The notes under the pieces are model-generated. The model worked only from the letters and a program-made list of their open reading frames with translations, was not told the origin of the DNA and did not search any database. The position numbers were made by a program, and so were the translations under genes. A stretch of 37,690 bases of DNA from Verrucomicrobiaceae bacterium. Lineage in GTDB: Bacteria > Verrucomicrobiota > Verrucomicrobiia > Verrucomicrobiales > Verrucomicrobiaceae. The stretch is from NCBI GenBank assembly GCA_947440575.1, contig CANETF010000020.1:1-37690 (forward strand), written 5' to 3'. This document shows, piece by piece, positions 16,929-27,269 of this stretch. Within the stretch, counting starts at the first letter, position 1; each line of letters starts with the position of its first letter.

Positions 16929-19136
16929 CTACCCCTTCACATGCTTCTGGATCACCCGGACAAACTCCGGCAGATACTCCACCGCCTTCACGTCCCCCAC
17001 TCCTCGGATCTTTTTGCCAGCCTCCAAAGTCAATGGCTTCAGCCTTGTCATGAACTCCAGAGTCTGATTCGAGAATATCCGATGGGCCGCCACCCCTTCC
17101 GCCTTCGCCACAGCTGTCCGATGCCGCTTTAGCTTCTCAAACAAAGCTTCATCAAATCCCAGCTCCATCACCGACACCTCAGCCGGAACCTGCACCGCCT
17201 TTCCAGCCACTCCCCCCCTCGCTACAACCGCGGATGCTGGCTTCTCTACCATCTGGGCCGGCCACCGCATCACCAGATTCTCCCCCGTCTTCAGGTGCTT
17301 GATGCCCTTACTCGTCAGTGACACCAGCGGATATTCCCCTCCACTCGTTTCAATCAATCCCTTCCTCTCCATCTCATTAAAAAGCGGATTCACCGCCGCA
17401 GCCCCCAAGTGCTTCAACAACCCATAAGTCGTCAGTTGATCCAACCCCGCATCCACCACCTCCTTCGACTTCCCTCCCACCAGCATCTGCACGATTCGTC
17501 CCTTCCCATACCGACCCATCAATCGCCCATCCGCCGTCCTCTCACTCATCCTCGCCACTCCACTCAACACCTGCCGCAGCATCACCAATTCCTCCACCGT
17601 CCCCTCGCGCGCCGACTGTGCTCCCGTCGCCCGACACACATCACAGCTCCCACACGGCACAGGATCCCCCTCTCCAAAGTACTCCAAAATCACCTCCTGC
17701 CGACACGCCTGCGCATAACATAAGTCCACCATCGACTTCAGCTTCGCCCCATCACGCCTGGCCTTCTCCGCCAATGCCGCTCGATCCAAATCCAGATTTC
17801 GCGCCAAGACATCCGGCCGCAATAACCGCGTCCCTCGAATCCTCTTCCCGGGTATGTCAAACCGCTCGATGTATCCCGCTCTCACCAGGTGACTGATCGA
17901 CGTGCTCGTCGCCATCCCATTCTTCACCCCCGCCCGATCCGTCAGTTCATCAATACTGCATTGCACCTCATGGTTCGTATCGGACCAGCTCAACATCGAC
18001 TGATAAACCGCTTGGATCGTCTCAAACGGCGGGTTGTTTCCCTCAATGAAAAACTCCTGCGTCCCAACATCCGCATAATTGAACAGCAATTCACACCACG
18101 CCGGCTCCCCATCCCGCCCCGCGCGCCCAGCCTCCTGATAGTAGGCCTCAATACTCCCGGGTACATCAAAGTGCGCCACAAACCTCACGTCAGCTCGATC
18201 AATCCCCATCCCAAACGCATTCGTCGCCACGGCCACATCACACTTCTTCTCAATAAACCGATTCTGAAGCCGCTCCCGCTCCTTGTCATCCAACCCCCCA
18301 TGATACTTGATCGACTTCACCTTCCACTCCTTCAACTGCTCCGCCACCTCATCCACCCGCTTCCGCGTCGCACAATAAATGATCCCTGTCTTCCACTGCG
18401 TGATCATCTGCCGCAACCGCGCATACTTCTCACTATGGTTCTTCGCCTGAATGATGTTCAAACTCAGATTGGGACGCTCAAATCCTCGCATCGCCAAAAA
18501 CGGATCCCGCAGGTCCAACACCTTCATGATGTCTCCCCTCACCTCCGGCGTGGCCGTCGCCGTCAACGCCACCACCTGCGGCCGCCCCAACTCCTCCAAC
18601 GCCACCCCCAATCGAATGTAGTCCGGCCTGAAATCATGCCCCCATTGCGAAAGACAATGCGCCTCATCCACCGCAAACAACGCGATCTCCACCTGCTTCA
18701 GCGCCCGCAAAAAGGTCACACTCCGAAACCGTTCCGGTGCCACATACACCAACTTAAACTCCCCACGCTTCAACCCGTCAATCCGCGCCATCTGCTCCCC
18801 TCCGCTCAGGGAGCTGTTAATCAACGTCGCCGGAATCCCCCGCCGCTCCAGCGCATCCACCTGATCCTTCATCAAAGCGATCAACGGACTCACCACCACC
18901 GTCACCCCCTCCATCACCATCGCCGGCAACTGATAACACAAACTCTTCCCTCCCCCTGTCGGCATAATCACCAAGGTATCTCGACCGGATAAAATGCTGC
19001 TCATCACCAGCTCCTGCCCATCCAGAAACTCCCGAAACCCAAAATACCGCCTTAGCGCCTCGCGCGCATCATGCACCGTCCCAGCCCCCCTCACGGAGAC
19101 CGTGGTAGAAAGTGCGCTCTCATCCTCCATCGACAT
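16929..19136 (-). CDS. recQ: ATP-dependent DNA helicase RecQ
   Basis: A 735-residue superfamily 2 3'-5' DNA helicase for replication-fork repair and recombination. It has the motif 0 region [12 protein letters not shown], Walker A TGGGKS (Lys64), a DEAH box (157-160) followed by the RecQ-specific [13 protein letters not shown] loop, and [20 protein letters not shown] with the [10 protein letters not shown] motif VI. The RQC zinc site C...[12 protein letters not shown]...CGSCDVC follows, with a winged helix and a C-terminal HRDC domain from about residue 655. The ATG is preceded by an AAGGTGAGG Shine-Dalgarno. It lies 60 bp downstream of the SUMF1-like gene on the same strand. Length is slightly above the usual ~600 because of an extended middle region. 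Confidence 0.95.
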   Translation of the reverse strand: MSMEDESALSTTVSVRGAGTVHDAREALRRYFGFREFLDGQELVMSSILSGRDTLVIMPTGGGKSLCYQLPAMVMEGVTVVVSPLIALMKDQVDALERRGIPATLINSSLSGGEQMARIDGLKRGEFKLVYVAPERFRSVTFLRALKQVEIALFAVDEAHCLSQWGHDFRPDYIRLGVALEELGRPQVVALTATATPEVRGDIMKVLDLRDPFLAMRGFERPNLSLNIIQAKNHSEKYARLRQMITQWKTGIIYCATRKRVDEVAEQLKEWKVKSIKYHGGLDDKERERLQNRFIEKKCDVAVATNAFGMGIDRADVRFVAHFDVPGSIEAYYQEAGRAGRDGEPAWCELLFNYADVGTQEFFIEGNNPPFETIQAVYQSMLSWSDTNHEVQCSIDELTDRAGVKNGMATSTSISHLVRAGYIERFDIPGKRIRGTRLLRPDVLARNLDLDRAALAEKARRDGAKLKSMVDLCYAQACRQEVILEYFGEGDPVPCGSCDVCRATGAQSAREGTVEELVMLRQVLSGVARMSERTADGRLMGRYGKGRIVQMLVGGKSKEVVDAGLDQLTTYGLLKHLGAAAVNPLFNEMERKGLIETSGGEYPLVSLTSKGIKHLKTGENLVMRWPAQMVEKPASAVVARGGVAGKAVQVPAEVSVMELGFDEALFEKLKRHRTAVAKAEGVAAHRIFSNQTLEFMTRLKPLTLEAGKKIRGVGDVKAVEYLPEFVRVIQKHVKG

Positions 19137-19196
19137 GCCTCACCTTAATGCGAACACCGCGACCGCCAACGGAAACTCTTACCGTTCACTCGGCAT

Positions 19197-20210
19197 TTAC
19201 GGACCGCCCGCAGCCCATCTCAGAGCCACGCGAAACCCGATGTAGTTCAGCCGAATCGTCGGTATCTCCTCAAACCGTCTCGCCGCCCGGCACATCGTTC
19301 CATAGTGGTTCCATGATCCCCCTCGAAAAAGCCTCTTCTCCCCCTTCGCTGGCCCCATCGGATCCGTCACCTCCCGTTGCGGATAGTACCCGGAGTAATC
19401 CTGCACCCACTCGTAAAGATTCCCCAGCATGTCCTTCAACTTCCACGCATTCGCATCCAATTGCCCCACTCTTCGCGGACCCGCCCTCGTCCCCGGAAAC
19501 GCCTGATCCGGAAAATGCGTCACCCATCCTCTCCCTCCATAATTTCGACTGCTGTTCCCACCATACCAGGCAATCGAATGCAACACCGGCACGTTGTTGT
19601 TGCTCAAAACCGTCATGTCACCCGCATAGGTGGTGGTCGTTGTCCCGGCTCGGCAGGCATACTCCCACTGCGCCTCGGTCGGCAACGCATACACCGCTCC
19701 TTTCGGCAGCCGCTTGGCATTCCTCTCCTGGGTCGTCAGTTGCTGACAATAAGCCACCGCCTCCTCCCAGCTCACATAATAAATTGGGACATTCGAAGCC
19801 TCGGCCGCGCACACCGAACCAACCTCATCCTTCTTCTCCGGATTCGCCACCTCACGCAACGTCACATCCTTTCCGCCCATCCGATACACCCGCCGGTCAT
19901 CCAGCATCAACCGCGCCTGACTCCGCAAATCCCGACCCATCACTTTCTTCCATTGCTCCTGAGTGACCTCCGTTTCACCTAACCAAAACCCCCGCGAGAG
20001 CTTGACCGGATACGGGTCCTCATCAATATCCCGCCCTGGCTCACCCTCGGGTGATCCCATCACAAACGGCCCCGGCGGACACCACCTCAACGTCAGCCCC
20101 GCCCCATTGTCCGATCGCGACTGCCCTCCCATCAGCCCTTCATACCGCCCCTGGCCCCGCACAGTGGCGGTCAAGGCAAGCGTCAGCATCAAACTCAACA
20201 CCCATCGCAT
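19197..20210 (-). CDS. Secreted SUMF1/FGE-fold protein lacking the catalytic cysteines
   Basis: A 337-residue protein with a signal peptide (MRWVLSLMLTLALTATVRGQG). A sulfatase-modifying-factor (FGE-like) domain covers most of the rest: LRWCPPGPFVMGS, GFWLGETEVTQEQWKKVMG, YALPTEAQWEYACRAGT, NLYEWVQD and RGGSW...CRAARR...IGFRVAL. True formylglycine-generating enzymes carry two cysteines shortly after the GGSY/W motif. Here that stretch is shortened to GGSWNHYGTMCRAAR, and the single Cys aligns beyond them, so sulfatase activation is unlikely. The fold is widely reused in Verrucomicrobia, function unknown. The ATG at 20210 is chosen over an in-frame GTG at 20228 because it begins the signal peptide. 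Confidence 0.85.
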   Translation of the reverse strand: MRWVLSLMLTLALTATVRGQGRYEGLMGGQSRSDNGAGLTLRWCPPGPFVMGSPEGEPGRDIDEDPYPVKLSRGFWLGETEVTQEQWKKVMGRDLRSQARLMLDDRRVYRMGGKDVTLREVANPEKKDEVGSVCAAEASNVPIYYVSWEEAVAYCQQLTTQERNAKRLPKGAVYALPTEAQWEYACRAGTTTTTYAGDMTVLSNNNVPVLHSIAWYGGNSSRNYGGRGWVTHFPDQAFPGTRAGPRRVGQLDANAWKLKDMLGNLYEWVQDYSGYYPQREVTDPMGPAKGEKRLFRGGSWNHYGTMCRAARRFEEIPTIRLNYIGFRVALRWAAGGP

Positions 20211-20251
20211 GCCCTCATTCTCCAGCACCTCTCCGCCTTCTGCAACCGATC

Positions 20252-20294
20252 GTCAAAAACAAAACACCCCGGAGACTCTCGTCCCCGGGGTGTT
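20252..20294 (-). terminator. Intrinsic terminator of the groES-groEL transcript
   Basis: AACACCCCGG (20263-20272) pairs with CCGGGGTGTT (20285-20294), a perfect 10-bp GC-rich stem with a 12-nt loop. On the minus strand it is followed directly by TTTTGTTTTTGACG. It lies about 60 nt beyond the groEL stop and separates the chaperone genes from the SUMF1-like gene. Confidence 0.88.
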
Positions 20295-20320
20295 GTAGCT
20301 CAGCTTGAATTCAAAGACGC

Positions 20321-20344
20321 AGGCGGCTGTTTCCAGCCACCTGC
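20321..20344 (-). other. Hairpin just after the groEL stop
   Basis: CAGGCGGCTG and CAGCCACCTG form a 10-bp stem with one C-A mismatch and a TTTC loop, 9 nt after the groEL stop codon. It has no T-run and precedes the strong terminator, so it may be a 3'-end stabilising structure. Confidence 0.4.
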
Positions 20345-20352
20345 GAATCAAA

Positions 20353-22026
<1,674 letters not shown>

Positions 22027-22323
22027 TTAGCCAACGATGCCGAGGATGTCGGTTTCGTTGATGATGAGGTGATCCTCGCCATCGATCTTAACTTCGGTGC
22101 CGCCGTATTTGCTGATCAGCACTTTGTCGCCGACTTTAACGGTGAAGAGCGAGGCAACGTCTTTGCCTTCGTCGTCTTTTCCGGTGCCGAGGGCGAGCAC
22201 TTCAGCTTCTTGGGGTTTTTCTTTCGCTGTGTCGGGAAGAAAGAGGCCTCCAGCGGTTTTTTCTTCGCTGGTGGAACGCTTCACGAGCACGCGGCGGCCA
22301 AGGGGTGTGATTTTGGTTGCCAT
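22027..22323 (-). CDS. groS: 10-kDa co-chaperonin GroES
   Basis: A 98-residue co-chaperonin that caps the GroEL ring. It starts [38 protein letters not shown], covering the mobile loop ([12 protein letters not shown]). GTGKDDEGK forms the roof region, followed by [36 protein letters not shown]. Length is normal. The 118 bp upstream, up to the putative lipoprotein gene, contains a long G/T-rich tract (22336-22375) and could hold a groESL promoter; none is certain. Confidence 0.97.
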   Translation of the reverse strand: MATKITPLGRRVLVKRSTSEEKTAGGLFLPDTAKEKPQEAEVLALGTGKDDEGKDVASLFTVKVGDKVLISKYGGTEVKIDGEDHLIINETDILGIVG

Positions 22324-22441
22324 AGTTGGTGCGGTTTGTGCTTTTTGTTTGTTTTGGTTTTGGTTTGGTTTGGTTCATCCGGATGGCTGTCCGTCGTCAA
22401 AACCGGCGGCGGGCAGCTATTTCCGAAAATCTAGAAAGGGG

Positions 22442-23089
22442 TCAGTCAGGATCGGCAGGTGCAGCGGCGGGTGGATTTGGATTGGGCTCCAAAGAAATGC
22501 CATTCGTGGCCTTCTGGGCTTCCGTGAAACTGAATTCGAAGGACGCTTCCCCAAGCTCATCGACAAGAAATTGTACGACCGGCTTGGGCTTGCCTGAGAG
22601 AACCGCCGTCAGCATGCGCTGAGTCCTCGCCGTATCATAGGCTTTCACATCCAGGTTCAGCTTGTACGATCCCGGAGGCCCCGACAACCCCTTAAAGTAG
22701 GCCGCCAAGTCAACGCTCTTATTGATCGCCGCCTGCAGCTGAGGATCCGCCGCCAATCCCTTCAACGCTTCCACCAACTTGGGGTTCACTTCTGGAACAT
22801 TCAGCATGTCCTGTGCATTCTTATCGGGGTAAAGCGCCATGACCCGTTGGGCTTCCGCCTCCATGTCGCTACCAGCGCTTCCGTTGGCATCCCCCGGAAC
22901 CGGCGCTAACGCAGCCATGAGTTCCGCATCCAGCCTTGTCGTATCCTCCTTGGGCTTCGCCGCCACGACCGGAGCTTCTACCACTCTGCCCGCAACTTCT
23001 CCCGCCTTCTTCCCGCACGCCAATCCGGCCACGCCAAGCAATGCACTCAGCACGACTCGAATCGTCGAAGGTTGGAAGGTTCGGAACAT
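22442..23089 (-). CDS. Putative lipoprotein inserted between dnaK and groES
   Basis: A 215-residue protein I do not recognise. The N-terminus has a hydrophobic stretch ending G-L-A-C25 followed by GKK, a near-lipobox suggesting lipidation and export, although position -3 is Gly. An Ala/Pro/Val-rich linker follows, then a helical region around SDMEAEAQRVMALYPDKNAQ. The C-terminal half is probably alpha/beta (PGSYKLNLDVKAYDTARTQR, VVQFLVDELGEASFEFSFTE), with a Pro/Ala-rich end. It starts 26 bp after dnaK on the same strand, so it is probably co-transcribed with dnaK. A stress-related envelope role is inferred only from this position. Confidence 0.7.
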   Translation of the reverse strand: MFRTFQPSTIRVVLSALLGVAGLACGKKAGEVAGRVVEAPVVAAKPKEDTTRLDAELMAALAPVPGDANGSAGSDMEAEAQRVMALYPDKNAQDMLNVPEVNPKLVEALKGLAADPQLQAAINKSVDLAAYFKGLSGPPGSYKLNLDVKAYDTARTQRMLTAVLSGKPKPVVQFLVDELGEASFEFSFTEAQKATNGISLEPNPNPPAAAPADPD

Positions 23090-23115
23090 GGCTTGGAGAC
23101 AGTTGCGGTCAGCGA

Positions 23116-25062
23116 TTACTTGTCCTTGTCCACAACTTCAAAGTCAGCATCGACCACTTTGCCTTTGTCCTTGGATTCGGACGATCCCGATTCAGCGGAC
23201 GCCGCTGCGCCACCCATGTCAGGCATCCCGCCTTCAGGCGCACCCGCCGTTGCGCCAGCAGCAGCCGCTGCCTGATAGGCTTCAGCAAACAGCTTCTCGA
23301 GCGACTCAGTCTGACTCTTCATTGCATCAATATCATCAGCCTCAACAGCTTTGCGCAGCGAGGCGACTTTGTCGGTGATGGCAGCAGTGGCTTCGGCAGG
23401 CACTTTTCCTTCCCACTCCTTGATCTGCTTCTCCACCTCGTAGGCCAATGTGTCCGCCTTGTTCTTGATCTCCACCCCTTCCTTGCGCTTACGATCTTCC
23501 TCCGCATGCTCCTCGGCTTCCCGCTTTGCCTTCTCAATTTCGTCCTGAGACAAACCGCTGGAACCCTGAATCGAAATTTTCTGCTCTTTCCCCGACACCT
23601 TCTCTTTCGCCGAAACGTGGAGAATCCCGTTCGCATCAATGTCAAAGGTCACCTCAATCTGGGGCACGCCACGCGGTGCCGGAGGAATCCCATCCAACTT
23701 AAAGGTTCCAAGAGTCTTGTTATCACGGGACATCGGACGCTCTCCCTGCAAAACCACCACCTCAACCCCAGTCTGCTGATCCGCATAGGTCGAGAAAATC
23801 TGGCTGTGCTTCTTCGGGATCGTCGTGTTCCGCGGAATCATCGGTGTCGCAATCCCACCCGCCGTTTCAATCGCCAATGTCAAAGGCGTCACATCCAAAA
23901 GCAGCACATCCTTGACATCTCCTTTCAGAACCCCGCCCTGAATCGCCGCACCAATCGCCACCACTTCATCCGGATTCACGCCCTGGTGAGGATCCTTGCC
24001 CGCCAACTTCTTCGCAGTCTCCACCACCTTCGGCATCCGGGTCATTCCCCCGACCAATACCAACTCATCAATCTTGCTCGCCTCAAGTTTCGCCGCCGCC
24101 AAACACTCGCGCACCGGCTTCATCGTCCGCTCAAACAAACTGTCGCAAAGTTGCTCCATCTTCGCCCGACTCAGCGTCTTCATGATGTGCTTCGGCCCGG
24201 TCGCGTCCGCAGTCACGAACGGCAGGTTGATGTCGTAAGTCTGTGAGGATGACAGCGCGATCTTCGATTTCTCAGCTTCCTCTTTGATCCGCTGCAACGC
24301 GTCAGGCTGACCACTCAAATCGATTCCAGTGTCCGTTTTGAATTCGTTGATGACCCACTGAATGATCGCATTGTCCCAGTCATCGCCACCCAGGTGTGTG
24401 TCACCATCAGTTGCAAGAACCTCAAAGACACCGTCACCAATCTCCAGCACACTGATGTCAAAGGTGCCACCTCCAAGGTCATAAACTGCGATCTTCTCGT
24501 CAGACTTGCTTTCCAGTCCATAAGCCAACGAAGCTGCCGTCGGCTCATTGATGATTCGACGAACATTCAACCCTGCAATCTCACCCGCCGCCTTCGTCGC
24601 ATTCCGCTGAGAATCGTTGAAGTAGGCCGGAACCGTGATCACTGCATCCGTAATGGTCTCACCCAACTTCGCCTCGGCGTCCGCCTTCAACTTGGCCAGA
24701 ATCATCGCGCTCACTTCCTGTGGACTGTAAACCTTGCGCTCACCTCCCACCTCCACCTCGACATGCGCGTCACCGTTCGCCGCCTCAACCACTTTGTAAG
24801 GCAAACGCTTCTCGGACTCCGACAACTCGGAAAACTTCCGGCCCATCAAACGCTTCACCGAGAAAACCGTGTTCCGAGGATTCGTCACAGCCTGCCGCTT
24901 TGCAGCTTGTCCCACCACTCGCTCTCCGCTCTTGGTAAAGGCAACGACTGACGGCGTGGTGCGTGCTCCTTCTGAATTCTCCAAAACCATCGGCTTCCCT
25001 GCTTCAAGGATTGCCATGCAGGAATTAGTAGTGCCGAGATCGATTCCGAGGATTTTGCTCAT
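23116..25062 (-). CDS. dnaK: Hsp70 chaperone DnaK
   Basis: A 648-residue Hsp70 of normal length. The nucleotide-binding domain has [15 protein letters not shown] at residues 4-18, [34 protein letters not shown] and [12 protein letters not shown]. The linker [18 protein letters not shown] leads to the substrate-binding domain ([20 protein letters not shown]), and the C-terminus ends EVVDKDK, close to the EEV(D/K)DK-type tail. It refolds stress-damaged proteins with DnaJ and GrpE, whose genes are not in this window. It is the first gene of a leftward block with a lipoprotein gene, groES and groEL. Confidence 0.97.
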   Translation of the reverse strand: MSKILGIDLGTTNSCMAILEAGKPMVLENSEGARTTPSVVAFTKSGERVVGQAAKRQAVTNPRNTVFSVKRLMGRKFSELSESEKRLPYKVVEAANGDAHVEVEVGGERKVYSPQEVSAMILAKLKADAEAKLGETITDAVITVPAYFNDSQRNATKAAGEIAGLNVRRIINEPTAASLAYGLESKSDEKIAVYDLGGGTFDISVLEIGDGVFEVLATDGDTHLGGDDWDNAIIQWVINEFKTDTGIDLSGQPDALQRIKEEAEKSKIALSSSQTYDINLPFVTADATGPKHIMKTLSRAKMEQLCDSLFERTMKPVRECLAAAKLEASKIDELVLVGGMTRMPKVVETAKKLAGKDPHQGVNPDEVVAIGAAIQGGVLKGDVKDVLLLDVTPLTLAIETAGGIATPMIPRNTTIPKKHSQIFSTYADQQTGVEVVVLQGERPMSRDNKTLGTFKLDGIPPAPRGVPQIEVTFDIDANGILHVSAKEKVSGKEQKISIQGSSGLSQDEIEKAKREAEEHAEEDRKRKEGVEIKNKADTLAYEVEKQIKEWEGKVPAEATAAITDKVASLRKAVEADDIDAMKSQTESLEKLFAEAYQAAAAAGATAGAPEGGMPDMGGAAASAESGSSESKDKGKVVDADFEVVDKDK

Positions 25063-25151
25063 GGTAGTTTGGGGGTAGGTTGGAGAAAGTCATCGGCCTC
25101 TGACACGTCATTTCATTTTCGAAACAAGTGAGGCCCGACTTGTTCAGGTAA

Positions 25152-25168
25152 TGCATGCACTGTGCCAA
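25152..25168 (-). promoter_or_regulatory. Sigma-54-like -24/-12 element upstream of dnaK
   Basis: Read on the minus strand, TTGGCACAGTGCATGCA has GG and GC dinucleotides with the exact 10-bp spacing of RpoN promoters. It differs from the TTGGCACG-N4-TTGCA consensus at only two positions. It lies 89 nt upstream of the dnaK ATG. Such a match can occur by chance, and no enhancer-binding protein is encoded nearby. Confidence 0.3.
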
Positions 25169-25249
25169 TGCCATGACACCAAACTTAAAACCCTGATTTA
25201 GAGCCTCTTATGTCGACTCGAGCCACTCAATCCATGACCTTGGAAGTAA

Positions 25250-25375
25250 CCAAAATGTGCCAAAATGCCTCTACTGCGTCAAATTCACCTGCCAGAGTGT
25301 CGCAACTCGACGGGCAATTGCCCTTCTTTCTTGTCAGCCCCCAGTCTGGACAAACACTCAATTCAGGCCAAAATG
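25250..25375 (+). repeat. Three direct CCAAAATG repeats
   Basis: CCAAAATG occurs at 25250-25257, 25260-25267 and 25368-25375. The first two are exactly 10 bp apart (one helical turn) and the third is 108 bp further on, close to the GTG of the desaturase-regulator gene. This is a plausible array of sites for a DNA-binding protein; which protein is unknown. Confidence 0.4.
25312..25323. repeat. 12-bp perfect palindrome
   Basis: GGGCAATTGCCC is a perfect palindrome without spacer in the dnaK/desaturase control region, about 100 bp before the GTG. It could be a dimer operator; being short, it could also be chance. Confidence 0.3.
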
Positions 25376-25424
25376 CATCCCAGACATCATTCCGGAACGC
25401 TTGTATCAAACGTAGTTTTTTCCC

Positions 25425-27074
25425 GTGTATAATCAAGTTCCCGAAACCATAGCCCAAGTCAAAGCCCACGTGCCCGAATCCCTGCGCAAACGCAGCTTTT
25501 GGATCGGTCCTCTTCTGTTCCTTCTATCGGCCGCCTGCTACACGGCCACTTTCGCCCTCACGCTTGCGCCATTACCAATCTGGCTTCGCGTGGTCTCAAG
25601 CCTCCTAAACTCTGTCTTCATCGCGACACTTTTTATCGTCGGTCACGACGCCTGTCATGGTTCACTGACGCCAAAATCTTGGCTCAACAAGCTCATCGGC
25701 CGTCTCGCTTTCTTACCCTCATGGCCCCCATATGTCTCGTGGGATCTAGGCCACAATCGAATTCATCACAGTTGGACCAATCTCAAAGGACGCGACTACG
25801 TCTGGACCCCACTGAGCCCTCAGGAATTCCGCAACCTGTCTCCTGGAGGTCGCTTCCTTCAACGCTTTCATCGGTCATTCTTCGGAATCGGATTCTACTA
25901 CCTCTCTGAGGTTTGGTTCAAACACATGGTCTTCCCCAGAAGCTCGGACAGAAAAAGGATGTCGCCTTCTTTGCTAGCCGCCGACCGCTCTTCCGTCGCA
26001 CTATTCGTGATTGCCCAAGTCACCATTGCCGTTTTGATCACGAATCAATCTCAATCACCGGTCTGGCTCGCCATCCTGCTCGCTGTCGTCCTCCCTCAGC
26101 TTCTCTGGAACCAACTCATGGGCCTCGTCATCCTGCTTCACCACACTCACCCTAAAGTTCGTTGGTTCGATGACCTCGACGAATGGAGTTTCTTCAATGG
26201 CCAGGTCCGAGGAACCGTTCACATCAAGTTCCCTTGGCCTATCGGAGCAATTCTCCACCACATCATGGATCACACCGCTCACCATGTCGATCCTCGCATC
26301 CCTCTCTACCATCTTCCCGAGGCGCAAGTTGCAATGGAGCAGTCCTATCCTTCGGATGTCATTATCTCCCCGTTCTCCTTCCCAAATCTTCGCAAAATCA
26401 TGCGGGAATGCCAGCTCTACGACTACTCCCAACACCGCTGGCTCCCATTCAGTCATGTCACCTCCGAGTCTCGCGACCGCAATCCCCTCCTGTCGGATCA
26501 CGTCACCGTCGAGGAAGCTTCGGCACACCTCAGCATTCCCCTCTCCAAACTCTACCACTTCATCGAGAATGGTCAGCTAAACGCCGTCCAGAACGACGGT
26601 CGTTTCTACATGGACCGCAAATTCCTCTCCACAACTGCGCTTCTCAGCCCGGCATCCGACCGCCCGCTGCGCGTGATGATCGTTGATGATGACTCCGCCA
26701 TCCATTCACTTTTCCAGCAATTCCTATCCAGCATCGGCTGTCACTACCTTGGATTCAAATCGGTTCCAGACGCCGTCTCAGCAGCACATACCCAAAAAAT
26801 CGACCTGGTGTTTCTGGACCTCCATCTTCCCGACATCTCGGGTGATCAAGCCTTCATTCAGTTGAAATCCAGCCACCCAGATCTCCCCATCGCTATCGTC
26901 ACCGGCTTTCCCGATAGTGAGATTCTCAGTCGCATTCTGTCCCATGGCCCGGTCATGGTCATCAAGAAGCCTCTCGAATTGTCACAGTTGCAAATTGCCA
27001 TCGAACAACTTGGAGGATCTTCGTCTCCTGCCAAACCCCATCGTTCCCTCCCGGAAACCGCTCTCGCCAGTTGA
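25425..27074 (+). CDS. Fatty acid desaturase fused to an excisionase-type HTH and a receiver domain
   Basis: A 549-residue single open frame starting at GTG. Residues 1-345 form an integral membrane fatty acid desaturase with hydrophobic helices near 28-70 and 193-240. All three histidine boxes are present: H74-DAC-H78, H110-NRI-HH115 and H283-TA-HH287, which bind the di-iron centre that introduces a double bond into acyl chains. Residues about 360-405 (VTVEEASAHLSIPLSKLYHF, then ENGQLNAVQNDGRFYMDRKF) match the excisionase/MerR-like HTH_17 fold. Residues about 415-535 form a CheY-like receiver with the acidic triad D421-D422-D423, phospho-acceptor Asp465, Thr493 and Lys515. Each module looks intact. 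A two-gene sensor-kinase operon follows. A phosphorylation-controlled desaturase and membrane-tethered regulator is inferred; I know of no described example. Confidence 0.88.
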   Translation: MYNQVPETIAQVKAHVPESLRKRSFWIGPLLFLLSAACYTATFALTLAPLPIWLRVVSSLLNSVFIATLFIVGHDACHGSLTPKSWLNKLIGRLAFLPSWPPYVSWDLGHNRIHHSWTNLKGRDYVWTPLSPQEFRNLSPGGRFLQRFHRSFFGIGFYYLSEVWFKHMVFPRSSDRKRMSPSLLAADRSSVALFVIAQVTIAVLITNQSQSPVWLAILLAVVLPQLLWNQLMGLVILLHHTHPKVRWFDDLDEWSFFNGQVRGTVHIKFPWPIGAILHHIMDHTAHHVDPRIPLYHLPEAQVAMEQSYPSDVIISPFSFPNLRKIMRECQLYDYSQHRWLPFSHVTSESRDRNPLLSDHVTVEEASAHLSIPLSKLYHFIENGQLNAVQNDGRFYMDRKFLSTTALLSPASDRPLRVMIVDDDSAIHSLFQQFLSSIGCHYLGFKSVPDAVSAAHTQKIDLVFLDLHLPDISGDQAFIQLKSSHPDLPIAIVTGFPDSEILSRILSHGPVMVIKKPLELSQLQIAIEQLGGSSSPAKPHRSLPETALAS

Positions 27075-27214
27075 TCCTTCTGGCGCGCGTTCTCACTTCC
27101 AAATCATACGCTTGGCCAGCTCAACAACCCGCTGCTGACACCGGAGGCCCGCGACCCGTTAGAGCATCTCGAACAAGATCGAAAGACCCAAAGAGGCCCT
27201 TCAATCCACAAATC

Positions 27215-27242
27215 TTGATAAAAAACACTGGATAATTATCAT
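27215..27242 (+). promoter_or_regulatory. Strong sigma-70-type promoter for the kinase operon
   Basis: TTGATA (27215-27220) and TATCAT (27237-27242) each match the consensus at 5 of 6 positions and are 16 bp apart. The expected transcription start falls near 27249, inside the dyad described next, about 20 nt before the ATG. The 140 bp between the desaturase stop and this promoter show no other feature. Confidence 0.6.
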
Positions 27243-27265
27243 AATTAGCATAATCTATGCTAATT
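27234..27265. promoter_or_regulatory. AT-rich double dyad, probable operator or 5'UTR hairpin
   Basis: The arms AATTAGCATA (27243-27252) and TATGCTAATT (27256-27265) are perfectly inverted with a 3-bp ATC spacer, ending 4 nt before the ATG. A second inverted repeat, AATTAT-C-ATAATT (27234-27246), overlaps it and the -10 box. Such an AT-rich dyad in a GC-rich genome, over the start of transcription, suggests repressor binding. As RNA, the hairpin would sit where the ribosome binds. Confidence 0.6.
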
Positions 27266-27269
27266 CTCC

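Larger units (their letters stand above)
25063..25424. other. Divergent intergenic region between dnaK and the desaturase-regulator gene
   Basis: These 362 bp hold no convincing gene; an 80-codon open frame across it lacks a start signal and has no recognisable domain. The region carries a sigma-54-like site facing dnaK (25152-25168), three CCAAAATG repeats (25250, 25260, 25368) and the palindrome GGGCAATTGCCC (25312-25323). It is less GC-rich than the flanking genes, as expected of a shared control region. Confidence 0.6.

Noticed and set aside
17889..18992. 367-codon open frame opposite recQ
   Set aside because: Low-complexity Arg/His/Pro/Leu translation antisense to helicase motifs.
22936..24246. 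436-codon open frame opposite dnaK
   Set aside because: Antisense to conserved DnaK sequence, Arg/His/Leu-rich translation typical of shadow frames, no start signal.
25063..25200. CIRCE / HrcA operator upstream of dnaK or groES
   Set aside because: No TTAGCACTC-N9-GAGTGCTAA-like dyad was found in either upstream region.
25210..25452. 80-codon open frame between dnaK and the desaturase gene
   Set aside because: No start signal, no domain, and it overlaps the repeats and the GTG of the real gene.
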